A stretch of 64,000 nucleotides of DNA, taken from Winogradskyella sp. MH6 (lineage in GTDB: Bacteria; Bacteroidota; Bacteroidia; Flavobacteriales; Flavobacteriaceae). Shown here piece by piece: positions 54,332-62,711 of this stretch (its first letter is position 1; each line of letters begins with the position of its first letter). The DNA is taken from assembly GCF_022810765.1 (NCBI RefSeq), contig NZ_CP094494.1, positions 1,922,001 to 1,986,000 on the forward strand, given 5' to 3'. The notes beneath the pieces were generated by a model, which saw nothing but the letters and a program-made list of their open reading frames with translations, did no database searches and was not told the DNA's origin. Made by a program: the position numbers and the translations under genes.

Positions 54332-54835
54332 TCATTTCATTAGCTTTAAAACAGACTTGGTTAACCAGTTTTGCTTTTGGTTTACTAGCTTGTTCATTAA
54401 AGTATCTAAATCGTCCGTTAGTTCTTTTAAGGCTTTGGTTTGTTTTATTAATTCTTTGGTTTTTTCTGTCCCATCATCCTCAATTGAAGAAACGTCTTCT
54501 AAAACTTTTATAACAGGTTTAATTTCTCTGCGACTACGCTCTTTTGCTATGGTGCGCGCTAGTTCTTGTACATCCTTTTCAGTGGTGAAAAACTCCTTAC
54601 GTTCTCCCGACACTAACACTTTGGTTACAATTCCCCAATCTATGAGTTGTCGTAAATTCATACTGGTGTTACCGCGAGAAATTTTAAGATCCTCCATAAT
54701 ATCTTCCATAGATAGCGGTTTTGTGGAGATAAAAAGCAAAGCTTGTATTTGGGCCATAGCTTTATTGATGCCCCAAAGTGTACCTAAACTTCCCCAGGTA
54801 CTGATAAACTTTTCTTTTGCTTCTTGATATTCCAT
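54332..54835 (-). CDS. GbsR/MarR family transcriptional regulator
   Basis: A 167-residue winged-helix regulator. The start at 54835 gives MEYQEAKEKFISTWGSLGTLWGI, the GbsR-type N-terminus; the longer frame from 54850 includes the -7 box and is rejected. The helix-turn-helix is SMEDIMEDLKISRGNTSMNLRQL and the wing is SGERKEFFTT. A C-terminal dimerisation helix (about residues 105-150) follows. GbsR-family proteins mostly respond to small molecules. Matching operators over its own promoter and over the desaturase operon indicate autoregulation and control of that operon; both are inferred. Confidence 0.92.
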   Translation of the reverse strand: MEYQEAKEKFISTWGSLGTLWGINKAMAQIQALLFISTKPLSMEDIMEDLKISRGNTSMNLRQLIDWGIVTKVLVSGERKEFFTTEKDVQELARTIAKERSRREIKPVIKVLEDVSSIEDDGTEKTKELIKQTKALKELTDDLDTLMNKLVNQKQNWLTKSVLKLMK

Positions 54836-54839
54836 ATAA

Positions 54840-54847
54840 CAAATATA
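54840..54847 (-). promoter_or_regulatory. -7 box of the GbsR gene, leaderless transcript
   Basis: TATATTTG on the - strand ends five bases before the ATG at 54835, so the transcript probably starts at the start codon. The -33 region lies in the operator 54862-54881. Confidence 0.7.
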
Positions 54848-54861
54848 CAATAAATTTTAAA

Positions 54862-54881
54862 CTTTCAGTAATTATTGAAAG
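54862..54881. promoter_or_regulatory. Operator at the GbsR promoter (CTTTCA-N8-TGAAAG)
   Basis: CTTTCA (54862-54867) and TGAAAG (54876-54881) in inverted orientation, spaced by 8, overlapping the -33 region of the GbsR promoter. The + strand gene at 54927 lies 45 bp on the other side and could also be affected. Confidence 0.65.
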
Positions 54882-54926
54882 TTTGTTTATTGAAATTTAC
54901 TATCTTAGATTAAAATAGCCTTAAAT

Positions 54927-55625
54927 ATGAGAATAAAACTACTATGTCTAGCACTACTTATGTTCGGGATAAGCCAAGCCCAAATAGAGCTTGTTCCAGA
55001 TCCATGCGATATAAATTCTGGCACTCTAACTTTTAAATATGGTGAGTTGGGAGACTATTCTGTTTTCGATCCTTTAAGTGATCCTAATTTGTATTTATAT
55101 ACTGGCTTGCAAACCGATGCTGATCCACTAACTTGGGATTATCATGATGATTTTACAAATGTTTCCACATTAATCCCTTTAACCTATGATTCTAGTTTGG
55201 GTTATTATGTAGCAACGTTTAATCCTGCAACGAGAAATTACATAGAAGAGCCTATGCTAAACACTACAACAATTCCTTCAAGCACTGAAGTATTTGACTG
55301 GTACTTCTTAATTACCAACTCAGATCAGTCACGTCAATCTGCAGATTTAAAGGGTAGCGATTATGGTTTTGGTTCAGCTGTTTTGTCAGTTGAGGCTTTT
55401 GATATAACTAATGGTATTAGTATTGGTAATGGCACACTAACATTTAATAATGCGGCACAATATGATATTGCGGTATATGATGTACTTGGTAAAAAAGTTG
55501 TTACCAAAACACTAAATATTACCTCGAAAACCACTCACGATCTCCAGTTAAGAAATACAGGAGTATATCTTGTAAAAATTAATTCTAGCAGTTACAGCAG
55601 AACGGTTAAGATGTTAAAATATTAG
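54927..55625 (+). CDS. Secreted protein with a type A T9SS C-terminal domain
   Basis: A 232-residue secreted protein. The signal peptide MRIKLLCLALLMFGISQA precedes QIELVPDP. The central part resembles a small beta-sandwich (GTLTFKYGELGDYSV). The C-terminal 70 residues are a type A T9SS sorting domain, with YDIAVYDVLGKKVVTK, LRNTGVYLVKINS and the terminal RTVKMLKY. It would be processed by the PorU sortase and anchored or released. The mature function is unknown. It is divergent from the GbsR gene, with a near -7 box (TATCTTAG) at 54901-54908, and convergent with the M3 peptidase gene. Confidence 0.85.
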   Translation: MRIKLLCLALLMFGISQAQIELVPDPCDINSGTLTFKYGELGDYSVFDPLSDPNLYLYTGLQTDADPLTWDYHDDFTNVSTLIPLTYDSSLGYYVATFNPATRNYIEEPMLNTTTIPSSTEVFDWYFLITNSDQSRQSADLKGSDYGFGSAVLSVEAFDITNGISIGNGTLTFNNAAQYDIAVYDVLGKKVVTKTLNITSKTTHDLQLRNTGVYLVKINSSSYSRTVKMLKY

Positions 55626-57656
55626 CTATTTTATCAAACCGGCACGTCTTAGTAAAGCTTCAGGTTTTGGCTCATGTCCTCTAAATTTCTTGTATAAAGT
55701 CATAGGATCTTCTGTGCCACCTTGCGATAAAACATGAGTTTTAAACTTATCAGCAACTGTTTTATTAAAAATACCTTCTTCTTTAAAGTATTCAAAAGCA
55801 TCTGCATCTAACACTTCTGCCCATTTATAACTGTAGTAACCAGAAGAATAACCGCCTTGGAAAATATGTGCAAAAGCCGTACTCATACAGTTTTCTTCAA
55901 CATCAGGATATAGTTGAGTTTCACCAAAAGCTTCAACTTCATGTACTTTTACGTCCGTAATTTTTGTTGGGTCTACACCATGCCAACTCATGTCTAACAT
56001 ACCAAAACTTAACTGACGTAGTGTTTGCATACCTTCGTGAAAAGTGGCTGAAGCTTTTATTTTTTCAATAAGATCCATTGGGATAACTTCTCCCGTCTCA
56101 TAATGCGTAGCAAATAATTTTAGAGTTTCCTCTTCGTAACACCAGTTTTCTAAAACCTGACTTGGTAATTCTACAAAATCCCAATACACGCTAGTGCCAG
56201 AAAGGCTAGGGTAGGTCGTATTTGCTAGCATACCATGCAATGCATGACCAAACTCATGAAACAATGTTGTAACCTCATTAAAGGTTAATAATGAAGGTTT
56301 GCTTTTAGTGGGTTTGGTGAAATTGCAAACTATAGATACGTGTGGTCGCTCGTTTTTACCATTTTTAATCATTTGAGGCTTGTACGAAGTCATCCATGCA
56401 CCATTTCGTTTTCCAGCTCTTGGGAAGAAGTCGGCATAAAAGATAGACACCAGATTGTCTTCTGCATCAACAACCTTATAAGTTAAAACATCGTCATGGT
56501 ATTTGTCTATGGTATCGATTTCTTCAAATTTTAAACCGAAGAGTTTTTTGGCAACTTTAAATGCACCATTGATAACATTTTCTAGTTTAAAATAAGGCTT
56601 TAATTGCTCGTCATCTAAGCTAAATAATTTTTGTTTTAATTTTTCAGAATAGTAAGCCGAATCCCATTTTTGTAACTCATCTAGGTTGTCTAGTTCTTTG
56701 GCAAAAGTTTCAAGTTTTTCGAACTCTTTTTTGGCTGCTGGTCTGGCCTTTTCTAAAAGTTCGTTTAAAAATTCATTAACCTTTTCTGGTGTTTTTGCCA
56801 TGCGCTCTTCAAGTACAAAATGTGCATGTGTTTTATAACCTAAAAGATGAGCACGCTCAAACCTAAGATTTGCAATTTTTAAAACAATATCCTGATTGTC
56901 TAAGGCATCATTTTTAAATCCTTTGCTTCCAAATGCTTTAGATAATTTTTCACGTAATGTTCTATTATCAGCATAAGTCATAAATGGAATATAACTTGGG
57001 TAGTCTAAAGTGATTAACCAACCATCTTTACCTTTGCTTTCGGCTAATTGTTTAGCAGCTTCTTTAGCTCCTTCTGGTAATCCAGAAACATCAGATTCAT
57101 CTGTAAGAAGCATTTCAAATTTGTTGGTTTCGGCCAAAATGTGCTCACCAAATTTTAATTTGAGCTGGCTTAATTCTTTATCAATAGCACGTAATTTTTG
57201 CTTTTTGTCTTCAGGAAGATTAGCTCCGTTTCTTGAAAAACTTTTATACTTTTTATCTAATAATGTAGCTTGTTCTGTAGTTAACTCTAACTCAGCTTTA
57301 GAATCATAAACTGCTTTTACACGTTTAAATAAATTTTCGTTAAGTGTAATGTCATTACTGAATTCAGATAAAAGAGGAGATACTTCTTGAGCTATTTTTT
57401 GAATCTCATCATTAGTTTCAGCAGAATTTAAATTGAAAAAAATACTCGAAATTCTGTCTAATTCTTCTCCTGAATAATCCAGAGCTTCAATAGTGTTTTC
57501 AAATGATGCTGATTCTGTGTTGTTTACAATGGCATCAATTTCGTTTTTAGCTTTTTCGATAGCTATTTTAAAAGCAGGAAGAAAATCTTCATTTTTTATT
57601 TTTGAGAAAGGAGCTGTATTGTATTGAGTATCAAAAGTTTTGTTTAGAGTAGTCAT
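55626..57656 (-). CDS. M3 family oligopeptidase (Dcp-like)
   Basis: A 676-residue zinc metallopeptidase of the oligopeptidase A / peptidyl-dipeptidase group. The zinc site is LFHEFGHALHGM (HExxH); the downstream glutamate is in NEVTTLFHEF's partner region near FWDFVELPSQV. C-terminal helices include SYKWAEVLDADAFEYF. There is no signal peptide, so it acts in the cytoplasm and degrades short peptides to dipeptides or similar fragments. Its stop directly abuts the T9SS gene. The 185 bp upstream hold a candidate small RNA on the other strand. Confidence 0.92.
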   Translation of the reverse strand: MTTLNKTFDTQYNTAPFSKIKNEDFLPAFKIAIEKAKNEIDAIVNNTESASFENTIEALDYSGEELDRISSIFFNLNSAETNDEIQKIAQEVSPLLSEFSNDITLNENLFKRVKAVYDSKAELELTTEQATLLDKKYKSFSRNGANLPEDKKQKLRAIDKELSQLKLKFGEHILAETNKFEMLLTDESDVSGLPEGAKEAAKQLAESKGKDGWLITLDYPSYIPFMTYADNRTLREKLSKAFGSKGFKNDALDNQDIVLKIANLRFERAHLLGYKTHAHFVLEERMAKTPEKVNEFLNELLEKARPAAKKEFEKLETFAKELDNLDELQKWDSAYYSEKLKQKLFSLDDEQLKPYFKLENVINGAFKVAKKLFGLKFEEIDTIDKYHDDVLTYKVVDAEDNLVSIFYADFFPRAGKRNGAWMTSYKPQMIKNGKNERPHVSIVCNFTKPTKSKPSLLTFNEVTTLFHEFGHALHGMLANTTYPSLSGTSVYWDFVELPSQVLENWCYEEETLKLFATHYETGEVIPMDLIEKIKASATFHEGMQTLRQLSFGMLDMSWHGVDPTKITDVKVHEVEAFGETQLYPDVEENCMSTAFAHIFQGGYSSGYYSYKWAEVLDADAFEYFKEEGIFNKTVADKFKTHVLSQGGTEDPMTLYKKFRGHEPKPEALLRRAGLIK

Positions 57657-57752
57657 TTTAATATCGTGTAATTTTTCTTACGTATGTTATTGATAATGTG
57701 AATTTTAACGCTATTTTAAGACGTCGGTGTTTACTAGTTAAATAAGTTTGAT

Positions 57753-57760
57753 TACATTTG
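57753..57760 (+). promoter_or_regulatory. -7 box of a candidate small RNA
   Basis: TACATTTG matches TAnnTTTG on +. A TTT at 57730-57732 lies 20 bases upstream in place of TTG. No protein-coding gene follows on this strand. Confidence 0.5.
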
Positions 57761-57765
57761 CGCCA

Positions 57766-57846
57766 TCTTTGACGAACAAGAACTTTTGTTCTTAAGGATT
57801 GGTTAATAGCGAAAAAAGCCTTGACGAAAGTTGAGGCTTTTTTATA
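57766..57846 (+). ncRNA. Candidate small RNA of about 80 nt
   Basis: Between the M3 and purE genes, with no coding frame. After the -7 box (57753-57760), a start near 57766 would produce about 80 nt. It holds a first hairpin, AAGAAC-TTTT-GTTCTT, from about 57778, then a linker with GGTTAATAGCG, then an intrinsic terminator with a GAAA loop (57812-57846). A self-contained promoter-hairpin-terminator unit is typical of an sRNA. A flavobacterial family such as Flavo-1 could be tested; I cannot assign one from memory. Confidence 0.4.
57812..57846. terminator. Terminator with GAAA tetraloop
   Basis: AAAAAAGCCT (57812-57821) pairs with AGGCTTTTTT (57834-57843). The inner stem TGAC/GTTG includes a T-G pair and is closed by a GAAA loop (57826-57829). 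On + it ends the candidate sRNA; on - it follows the purE stop. Confidence 0.8.
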
Positions 57847-58321
57847 GGTCTTTTGCAGACTCCATAACCTTAGCTTTTAAGCCTTCTTTGTAAACGATTA
57901 CTTTGTCTAAAATACACTGATCAGCACTGCCTAAAATTTGAGCAGCTAGAATACCAGCATTTTTCGCTCCATTGAGAGCAACGGTAGCCACGGGAACTCC
58001 GCCTGGCATCTGCAAAATAGATAAAACCGAATCCCAGCCATCTATAGAATTACTGCTTTTTACAGGAACTCCTATAACAGGCAAAGGTGATAAAGAAGCT
58101 ACCATGCCTGGTAAATGCGCTGCACCACCAGCACCAGCAATAATTACTTTGATACCTCTTGTATGCGCATTTTTACCATAATCGAACAACTTTTCAGGTG
58201 TACGATGTGCGGAAACGATATCAACTTCAACCTCAATGTCAAAACCTTTTAATATTTCTATTGCGTCTTGCATTACTGGCAAATCGCTTTTGCTTCCCAT
58301 TATAACTCCTACTTTGCTCAT
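57842..58321 (-). CDS. purE: N5-carboxyaminoimidazole ribonucleotide mutase
   Basis: A 159-residue cytoplasmic enzyme of purine synthesis that moves the carboxyl group of N5-CAIR to give CAIR. The signature [13 protein letters not shown] is at the N-terminus, and the active-site region [12 protein letters not shown] with its histidine follows. [17 protein letters not shown] is also intact. It is 3 bp downstream of purK, the enzyme making its substrate, so the two are one operon. Confidence 0.95.
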   Translation of the reverse strand: MSKVGVIMGSKSDLPVMQDAIEILKGFDIEVEVDIVSAHRTPEKLFDYGKNAHTRGIKVIIAGAGGAAHLPGMVASLSPLPVIGVPVKSSNSIDGWDSVLSILQMPGGVPVATVALNGAKNAGILAAQILGSADQCILDKVIVYKEGLKAKVMESAKDL

Positions 58322-58324
58322 GTT

Positions 58325-59479
58325 TTATTCACTTATTACTTCAATAGTTTTTTTTACGTTTTCGGCAATTTCTCTTGCTTTGTTAATGTCTTTATTTACA
58401 ATGGTAACGTGACCCATTTTACGGAACGGACGTGTTTGTTTTTTTCCATAGATATGAGGTGTAACACCATCCATGGCCAAAATTTCTTCAATGTTTTTAT
58501 AAAGCACATTACCAGTGTGGTCTTCAGCACCAACCAAATTCACCATAACACCCGCCACTTTACTTTCGGTATTGCCGAGTGGTAATCCTAAAATACATCT
58601 TAAGTGCTGCTCAAACTGATCAGTATAACTGGCTTCTATACTGTAATGACCAGAGTTATGAGGTCTTGGTGCCACTTCGTTTACAATAATGTCATCGTTT
58701 TCAGTTTGAAACATTTCTACTGCCAAAAGTCCAACGTGTTCAAAAGCGGCTGCAGTTTTTAAGGCTACGAGTTCGGCCTTTTTTGCAATGTTATCCGGAA
58801 TTCTAGCCGGACAAATTACATATTCAACTTGATTGGCCTCAGGATGAAATTCCATTTCAACAACTGGGTACGTTTTTAAATGACCTTTACTGTTTCTTGC
58901 AACAATTACAGCTAATTCATTTTTAAATGGAATTAAATCTTCTGCGATACACTCTACATTTGGTAAATCTACCAAATCCGTGTAGCGTCTAACGACTTTT
59001 ACTCCTTGTCCATCGTAACCAAATCGTGCACTTTTCCATACAAATGGGTAGCTTAAACCACCATTGTCTAAAGCATCTTCAATTTCAGAGGTATATGCAA
59101 AGCGTGAAAAATCAGCGGTTGGGATGTCATGGTCGCGATAAAACAATTTTTGAGTTGCCTTATTTTGAATAGTTCGTAAGGTCTTTGCATAAGGGTAAAC
59201 TTTAATGCCTTTCTTTTCAAGCGTTTCTAGCGCTTCAACGTTTACATTTTCAATTTCAATGGTGAGAACATCAACCTTTTTTCCGAAGTTAACAACCGTT
59301 TCATAATCTAATAAATCGCCAACAAAAAATTCGTCGCAAGCCAATCTTGCAGGCGCATCTTTGCTTGGATCTAAAACGCAAGTATAGATATCATATTTGC
59401 GTGTGTGATACAGCATCATTTTTCCTAACTGACCACCACCAAGAATTCCGAGTTTAAAATTTGAAGAAAAGTAGTTCAT
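58325..59479 (-). CDS. purK: N5-carboxyaminoimidazole ribonucleotide synthase
   Basis: A 384-residue ATP-grasp ligase converting AIR, bicarbonate and ATP to N5-CAIR. The N-terminal preATP domain has LGILGGGQLGKMM. The ATP-grasp core includes FVWKSARFGYDGQGV and EVAPRPHNSGHYS. It is the first gene of purK-purE. A -7 box on the - strand (59533-59540) precedes it, in the divergent region shared with the hpt-adk gene, so purine synthesis and salvage genes are divergently transcribed here. Confidence 0.95.
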   Translation of the reverse strand: MNYFSSNFKLGILGGGQLGKMMLYHTRKYDIYTCVLDPSKDAPARLACDEFFVGDLLDYETVVNFGKKVDVLTIEIENVNVEALETLEKKGIKVYPYAKTLRTIQNKATQKLFYRDHDIPTADFSRFAYTSEIEDALDNGGLSYPFVWKSARFGYDGQGVKVVRRYTDLVDLPNVECIAEDLIPFKNELAVIVARNSKGHLKTYPVVEMEFHPEANQVEYVICPARIPDNIAKKAELVALKTAAAFEHVGLLAVEMFQTENDDIIVNEVAPRPHNSGHYSIEASYTDQFEQHLRCILGLPLGNTESKVAGVMVNLVGAEDHTGNVLYKNIEEILAMDGVTPHIYGKKQTRPFRKMGHVTIVNKDINKAREIAENVKKTIEVISE

Positions 59480-59532
59480 GTTTACTTCCCAAGTAAAAGG
59501 GAAATTTTTTAAGATTCAACATTAATTCAATG

Positions 59533-59540
59533 CAAAAATA
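59533..59540 (-). promoter_or_regulatory. -7 box of purKE
   Basis: TATTTTTG on the - strand, 53 bases upstream of the purK start codon; no clear TTG at -33. Confidence 0.5.
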
Positions 59541-59605
59541 AGCTAATTATAGCAGATACTCTTAAATTCGTAATTCAAAAAATCGGCAATCCTCAATCAA
59601 TTCAT

Positions 59606-59613
59606 TATCTTTG
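59606..59613 (+). promoter_or_regulatory. -7 box of the hpt-adk fusion gene
   Basis: TATCTTTG, the strongest form of the consensus, 18 bases upstream of the ATG at 59632. No TTG is visible near the -33 position. Confidence 0.65.
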
Positions 59614-59631
59614 CGTTTCTAAAATAATACC

Positions 59632-60744
59632 ATGGTTGTTAAGCTTCACGATTTATACTTCAAACCTTTTGTTAATGCAGATGAAATTGATGTTATCGTT
59701 CAACGTATGGTGAACGAAATTGCTGCAGATATAGGAGATGAAATCCCTGTGTTTGTTGGGATAATGAATGGGTCGTTTATGTTTGTGAGCGACTTCGTGA
59801 AAAAATATCCAAATCCTTGTGAAGTCACGTTTATAAAATTAGCGTCTTATGAAGGTGTTAAATCAACTGAAGATATTCAGAGACTTATTGGTTTAACACA
59901 GGATTTAACAGGTAGAACGGTTGTTATTTTAGAAGATATAATAGACTCAGGTAATACGCTTGAAGAAGTGCATCGCATCTTTAAAAATGAAAACGTTAAA
60001 CAATTAATTATTGCTACGTTGTTCTATAAACCTGAGGCTTACGATAAAGACTTTAAACTTCATTATGTAGGTAAAGAAATTCCGAATAAATTCATTGTTG
60101 GCTACGGCTTAGACTATGATGGTTTGGGAAGAGATTTACCAAATGTATACCAATTAAAAACAACACAACACATGACAAACATCGTGCTATTTGGCCCTCC
60201 AGGTGCGGGTAAAGGAACACAAGCTAACTTCTTAAAAGAAAAATACGATTTAGTACATATCTCTACTGGAGATGTCTTTAGATACAACATTAAAAACGAA
60301 ACAGCTCTGGGTATGTTAGCCAAGTCTTATATGGACAAAGGTGAGTTGGTGCCAGATCAGGTGACGATTGATATGTTGAACAAAGAGGTAGAAAAAAATG
60401 CCGATGCTAACGGATTTATTTTCGATGGTTTTCCAAGAACGAACGCACAGGCTAAAGCATTAGATGAATTGATGGATAGCAAAGATTCTCAAATTAATGC
60501 TATGGTAGCCTTAGAAGTAGATGATGAGGTGTTAGTAGAACGTTTATTAAAGCGTGGTGAAACTAGTGGTAGAGCCGACGATGCAGACGAAAGTATCATA
60601 AGAAACCGTATTAAAGAATACTACGATAAAACAGCAATATTAAAGGATTACTATTCTGCACAAGACAAATATTATGGTGTTGATGGTGTAGGTAGCATTG
60701 AAGATATCACAGAGCGTTTGAGTGCCGTGATTGATAAATTGTAA
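59632..60744 (+). CDS. Fused hypoxanthine phosphoribosyltransferase - adenylate kinase
   Basis: A 370-residue two-domain protein. Residues 1-178 are a purine phosphoribosyltransferase, with the PRPP-binding VVILEDIIDSGNTLEEV and an N-terminal GIMNGSFMF region. Residues from about 181 are a full adenylate kinase, with the P-loop LFGPPGAGKGTQ, FDGFPRTNAQA and RADDADESIIRNRI, of the short-lid type without zinc cysteines. The join, QLKTTQHMTNIVLF, has no stop. An ATG at 60172 sits at the natural adk start, so a separate Adk could also be made. Both activities serve purine balance. Confidence 0.92.
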   Translation: MVVKLHDLYFKPFVNADEIDVIVQRMVNEIAADIGDEIPVFVGIMNGSFMFVSDFVKKYPNPCEVTFIKLASYEGVKSTEDIQRLIGLTQDLTGRTVVILEDIIDSGNTLEEVHRIFKNENVKQLIIATLFYKPEAYDKDFKLHYVGKEIPNKFIVGYGLDYDGLGRDLPNVYQLKTTQHMTNIVLFGPPGAGKGTQANFLKEKYDLVHISTGDVFRYNIKNETALGMLAKSYMDKGELVPDQVTIDMLNKEVEKNADANGFIFDGFPRTNAQAKALDELMDSKDSQINAMVALEVDDEVLVERLLKRGETSGRADDADESIIRNRIKEYYDKTAILKDYYSAQDKYYGVDGVGSIEDITERLSAVIDKL

Positions 60745-60746
60745 TT

Positions 60747-60771
60747 GTCATTCCTGCGAAGGCAGGAATCT
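60747..60771 (+). repeat. Palindromic intergenic repeat, unit 1 of a pair
   Basis: ATTCCTGC (60750-60757) and GCAGGAAT (60762-60769) around GAAG, within GTCATTCC...GGAATCTT. It resembles the CATTC...GAATCT units at 25.2 and 61.85 kb. Confidence 0.6.
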
Positions 60772-60800
60772 TATAATTATAAGTTCTATTTTAATTAAAA

Positions 60801-60822
60801 AGATTCCCACTTTCGTGGGAAG
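60801..60822 (+). repeat. Palindromic intergenic repeat, unit 2 (inverted)
   Basis: TTCCCAC (60804-60810) and GTGGGAA (60815-60821) around TTTC, beginning AGATTCC, the reverse complement of unit 1's end. It ends six bases before the obgE start. Confidence 0.55.
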
Positions 60823-60827
60823 TAAGT

Positions 60828-61826
60828 ATGACTGAAGGAAATTTTGTAGACTATGTAAAAATGCACGTAGCTTCTGGAAACGGAGGTAAAGGCTCTGCAC
60901 ATTTACATCGTGAAAAATATATAGCTAAGGGTGGACCTGATGGAGGCGATGGTGGTCGTGGAGGCCATGTTATCATAAGAGGAAACGAAAATTTATGGAC
61001 ATTACTTCATTTAAAGTTTAAGCGACACATTAGAGCTGGGCATGGTGAGCATGGTAGTTCTGGTAGAAGTACTGGAGCTGATGGTGAAGATGCTATTATC
61101 GAAGTGCCTCTTGGAACTGTAATCAGAGATACAGAAACCAATAGTATCCTTTTTGAAATAACTGAAGCCGGCGAAGAAAAAATCGTAGCTGAAGGTGGTA
61201 AAGGTGGTCGTGGTAACTGGCATTTTAAGAGTTCTACAAATCAGACTCCGCGCTATGCACAACCAGGTATTCCTCTCGAAGAAAGAGATATTACTTTAGA
61301 ATTAAAAGTATTAGCAGATGTTGGTTTGGTCGGTTTTCCAAATGCTGGGAAATCAACTTTACTGTCTGTGTTAACGTCTGCAAAACCAAAAATTGCAGAT
61401 TACGAGTTTACAACGCTTAAGCCTAATTTAGGCATTGTAAAATATCGAGATTTTCAGTCGTTTGTAATGGCTGATATTCCTGGAATTATTGAGGGAGCGG
61501 CCGAAGGAAAAGGACTCGGTTATTACTTTTTAAGACATATAGAGCGTAATTCAATCTTACTGTTTTTAATTCCTGCTGACGCAAAAGATATTGTTGAGCA
61601 GTACGAAATTTTAGTAGATGAATTGAGACGCTACAATCCTGAAATGTTAGATAAGGAGCGTTTTGTATGTGTCTCTAAATCTGACATGTTGGATGACGAA
61701 TTAAAGTCTGAAATGTCTACCATTTTAGACAAGAATTTAGAGTGTGACTATATGTTTATTTCATCTGTAGCACAACAAGGGCTTACGGAACTAAAGGACA
61801 AACTTTGGAAAATGCTGAACAATTAA
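60828..61826 (+). CDS. obgE: GTPase Obg
   Basis: A 332-residue ribosome-associated GTPase that acts in large-subunit assembly and growth control. The glycine-rich N-terminal Obg fold is complete ([23 protein letters not shown]). The G domain follows, with [11 protein letters not shown] (G1), DIPGIIEGA (G3) and CVSKSDML (G4, with SKSD in place of the more usual NKxD). A strongly charged C-terminal extension is absent, as is usual here. It is close to the hpt-adk gene, separated only by the paired palindromic repeats. Confidence 0.94.
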   Translation: MTEGNFVDYVKMHVASGNGGKGSAHLHREKYIAKGGPDGGDGGRGGHVIIRGNENLWTLLHLKFKRHIRAGHGEHGSSGRSTGADGEDAIIEVPLGTVIRDTETNSILFEITEAGEEKIVAEGGKGGRGNWHFKSSTNQTPRYAQPGIPLEERDITLELKVLADVGLVGFPNAGKSTLLSVLTSAKPKIADYEFTTLKPNLGIVKYRDFQSFVMADIPGIIEGAAEGKGLGYYFLRHIERNSILLFLIPADAKDIVEQYEILVDELRRYNPEMLDKERFVCVSKSDMLDDELKSEMSTILDKNLECDYMFISSVAQQGLTELKDKLWKMLNN

Positions 61827-61849
61827 TGTTTCTAAAATCTATCTTTTGT

Positions 61850-61874
61850 CATTCTGAACTTGTTTCAGAATCTT
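61850..61874 (+). repeat. Dispersed palindromic intergenic repeat, copy 2
   Basis: ATTCTGAA (61851-61858) and TTCAGAAT (61864-61871) around CTTGT, in a CATTCTGAA...TCAGAATCT unit differing from the copy at 25206 by one loop base. Confidence 0.6.
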
Positions 61875-61929
61875 CACATTTTTAGCCTAAATAATACTAT
61901 TTTTATCTAAATTATTTAGTTACGAGAAG

Positions 61930-62643
61930 ATGAAGGATACCATTAAAAACATTGTAGAATATAACGACAATAAACTCAGTAAGAGTTTTGCGTTTTTTAT
62001 TCAGTTGTTAATTGTGTTGTCTGTCATTACTTTTTCGGTAGAAACACTTCCAAATTTAAAACCACAAACCAAAGAAATCCTTAATTCTATTGAAGTATTT
62101 TGTGTAGTAATTTTTACATTAGAGTATTTAGCTAGAATCTATGTCGCAGACAACAAACCAAAATTCATTTTTAGCTTTTTTGGACTTATAGATTTATTTG
62201 CCATTCTGCCTTTTTATTTGTCTTTTGGTTTAGATCTTCGCTCTCTCAGAGTACTGAGAATGTTTAGACTGTTTAGGCTATTTAAGTTGGTAAGATACAA
62301 TAAAGCCATGCGGCATTTTGCAAAGGCAATGCTATTGGCAAAAGAACAAATTGTTCTATTCATGGGAGTTACTTTGGTGCTTATTTATTTTGCGGCTATA
62401 GGCATTTACTATTTTGAAAACGAAGCCCAACCAGAGCATTTTTCTTCAATTTTTGATAGCCTTTGGTGGTCTATCGTCACCTTAACAACAGTAGGTTATG
62501 GAGATGTGTATCCTATTACGGTTGGTGGCAGAATTTTTACTTTTTTTATACTCTTAATTGGTTTAGGTATTGTGGCCATACCAACCGGAATTATTTCCTC
62601 TTCGCTTACAAAAGTTGTTGAGCCAGATTCTGAGGAAGAATAG
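61930..62643 (+). CDS. Voltage-gated-type potassium channel protein
   Basis: A 237-residue ion channel with six membrane segments. S4 carries regularly spaced arginines (RSLRVLRMFRLFRLFKLVR, about residues 104-122) and the pore contains the potassium filter TTVGYGDV. The layout matches bacterial Kv-type channels. There is no cytoplasmic RCK or cyclic-nucleotide domain; the C-terminus is short and acidic. It probably sets membrane potential or passes K+. The gene stands alone, about 100 bp after obgE. Confidence 0.92.
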   Translation: MKDTIKNIVEYNDNKLSKSFAFFIQLLIVLSVITFSVETLPNLKPQTKEILNSIEVFCVVIFTLEYLARIYVADNKPKFIFSFFGLIDLFAILPFYLSFGLDLRSLRVLRMFRLFRLFKLVRYNKAMRHFAKAMLLAKEQIVLFMGVTLVLIYFAAIGIYYFENEAQPEHFSSIFDSLWWSIVTLTTVGYGDVYPITVGGRIFTFFILLIGLGIVAIPTGIISSSLTKVVEPDSEEE

Positions 62644-62711
62644 TTAAAATTTTCCTTCTGTTTTTCCGTTATCGATACAGCATCTATTTTTTAAGTATCT
62701 TTAAAATAAAA

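Noticed and set aside
54357..54827. 156-codon + strand frame opposite the GbsR gene
   Set aside because: The - strand frame has clear GbsR/MarR features; the + frame is serine-rich antisense sequence.
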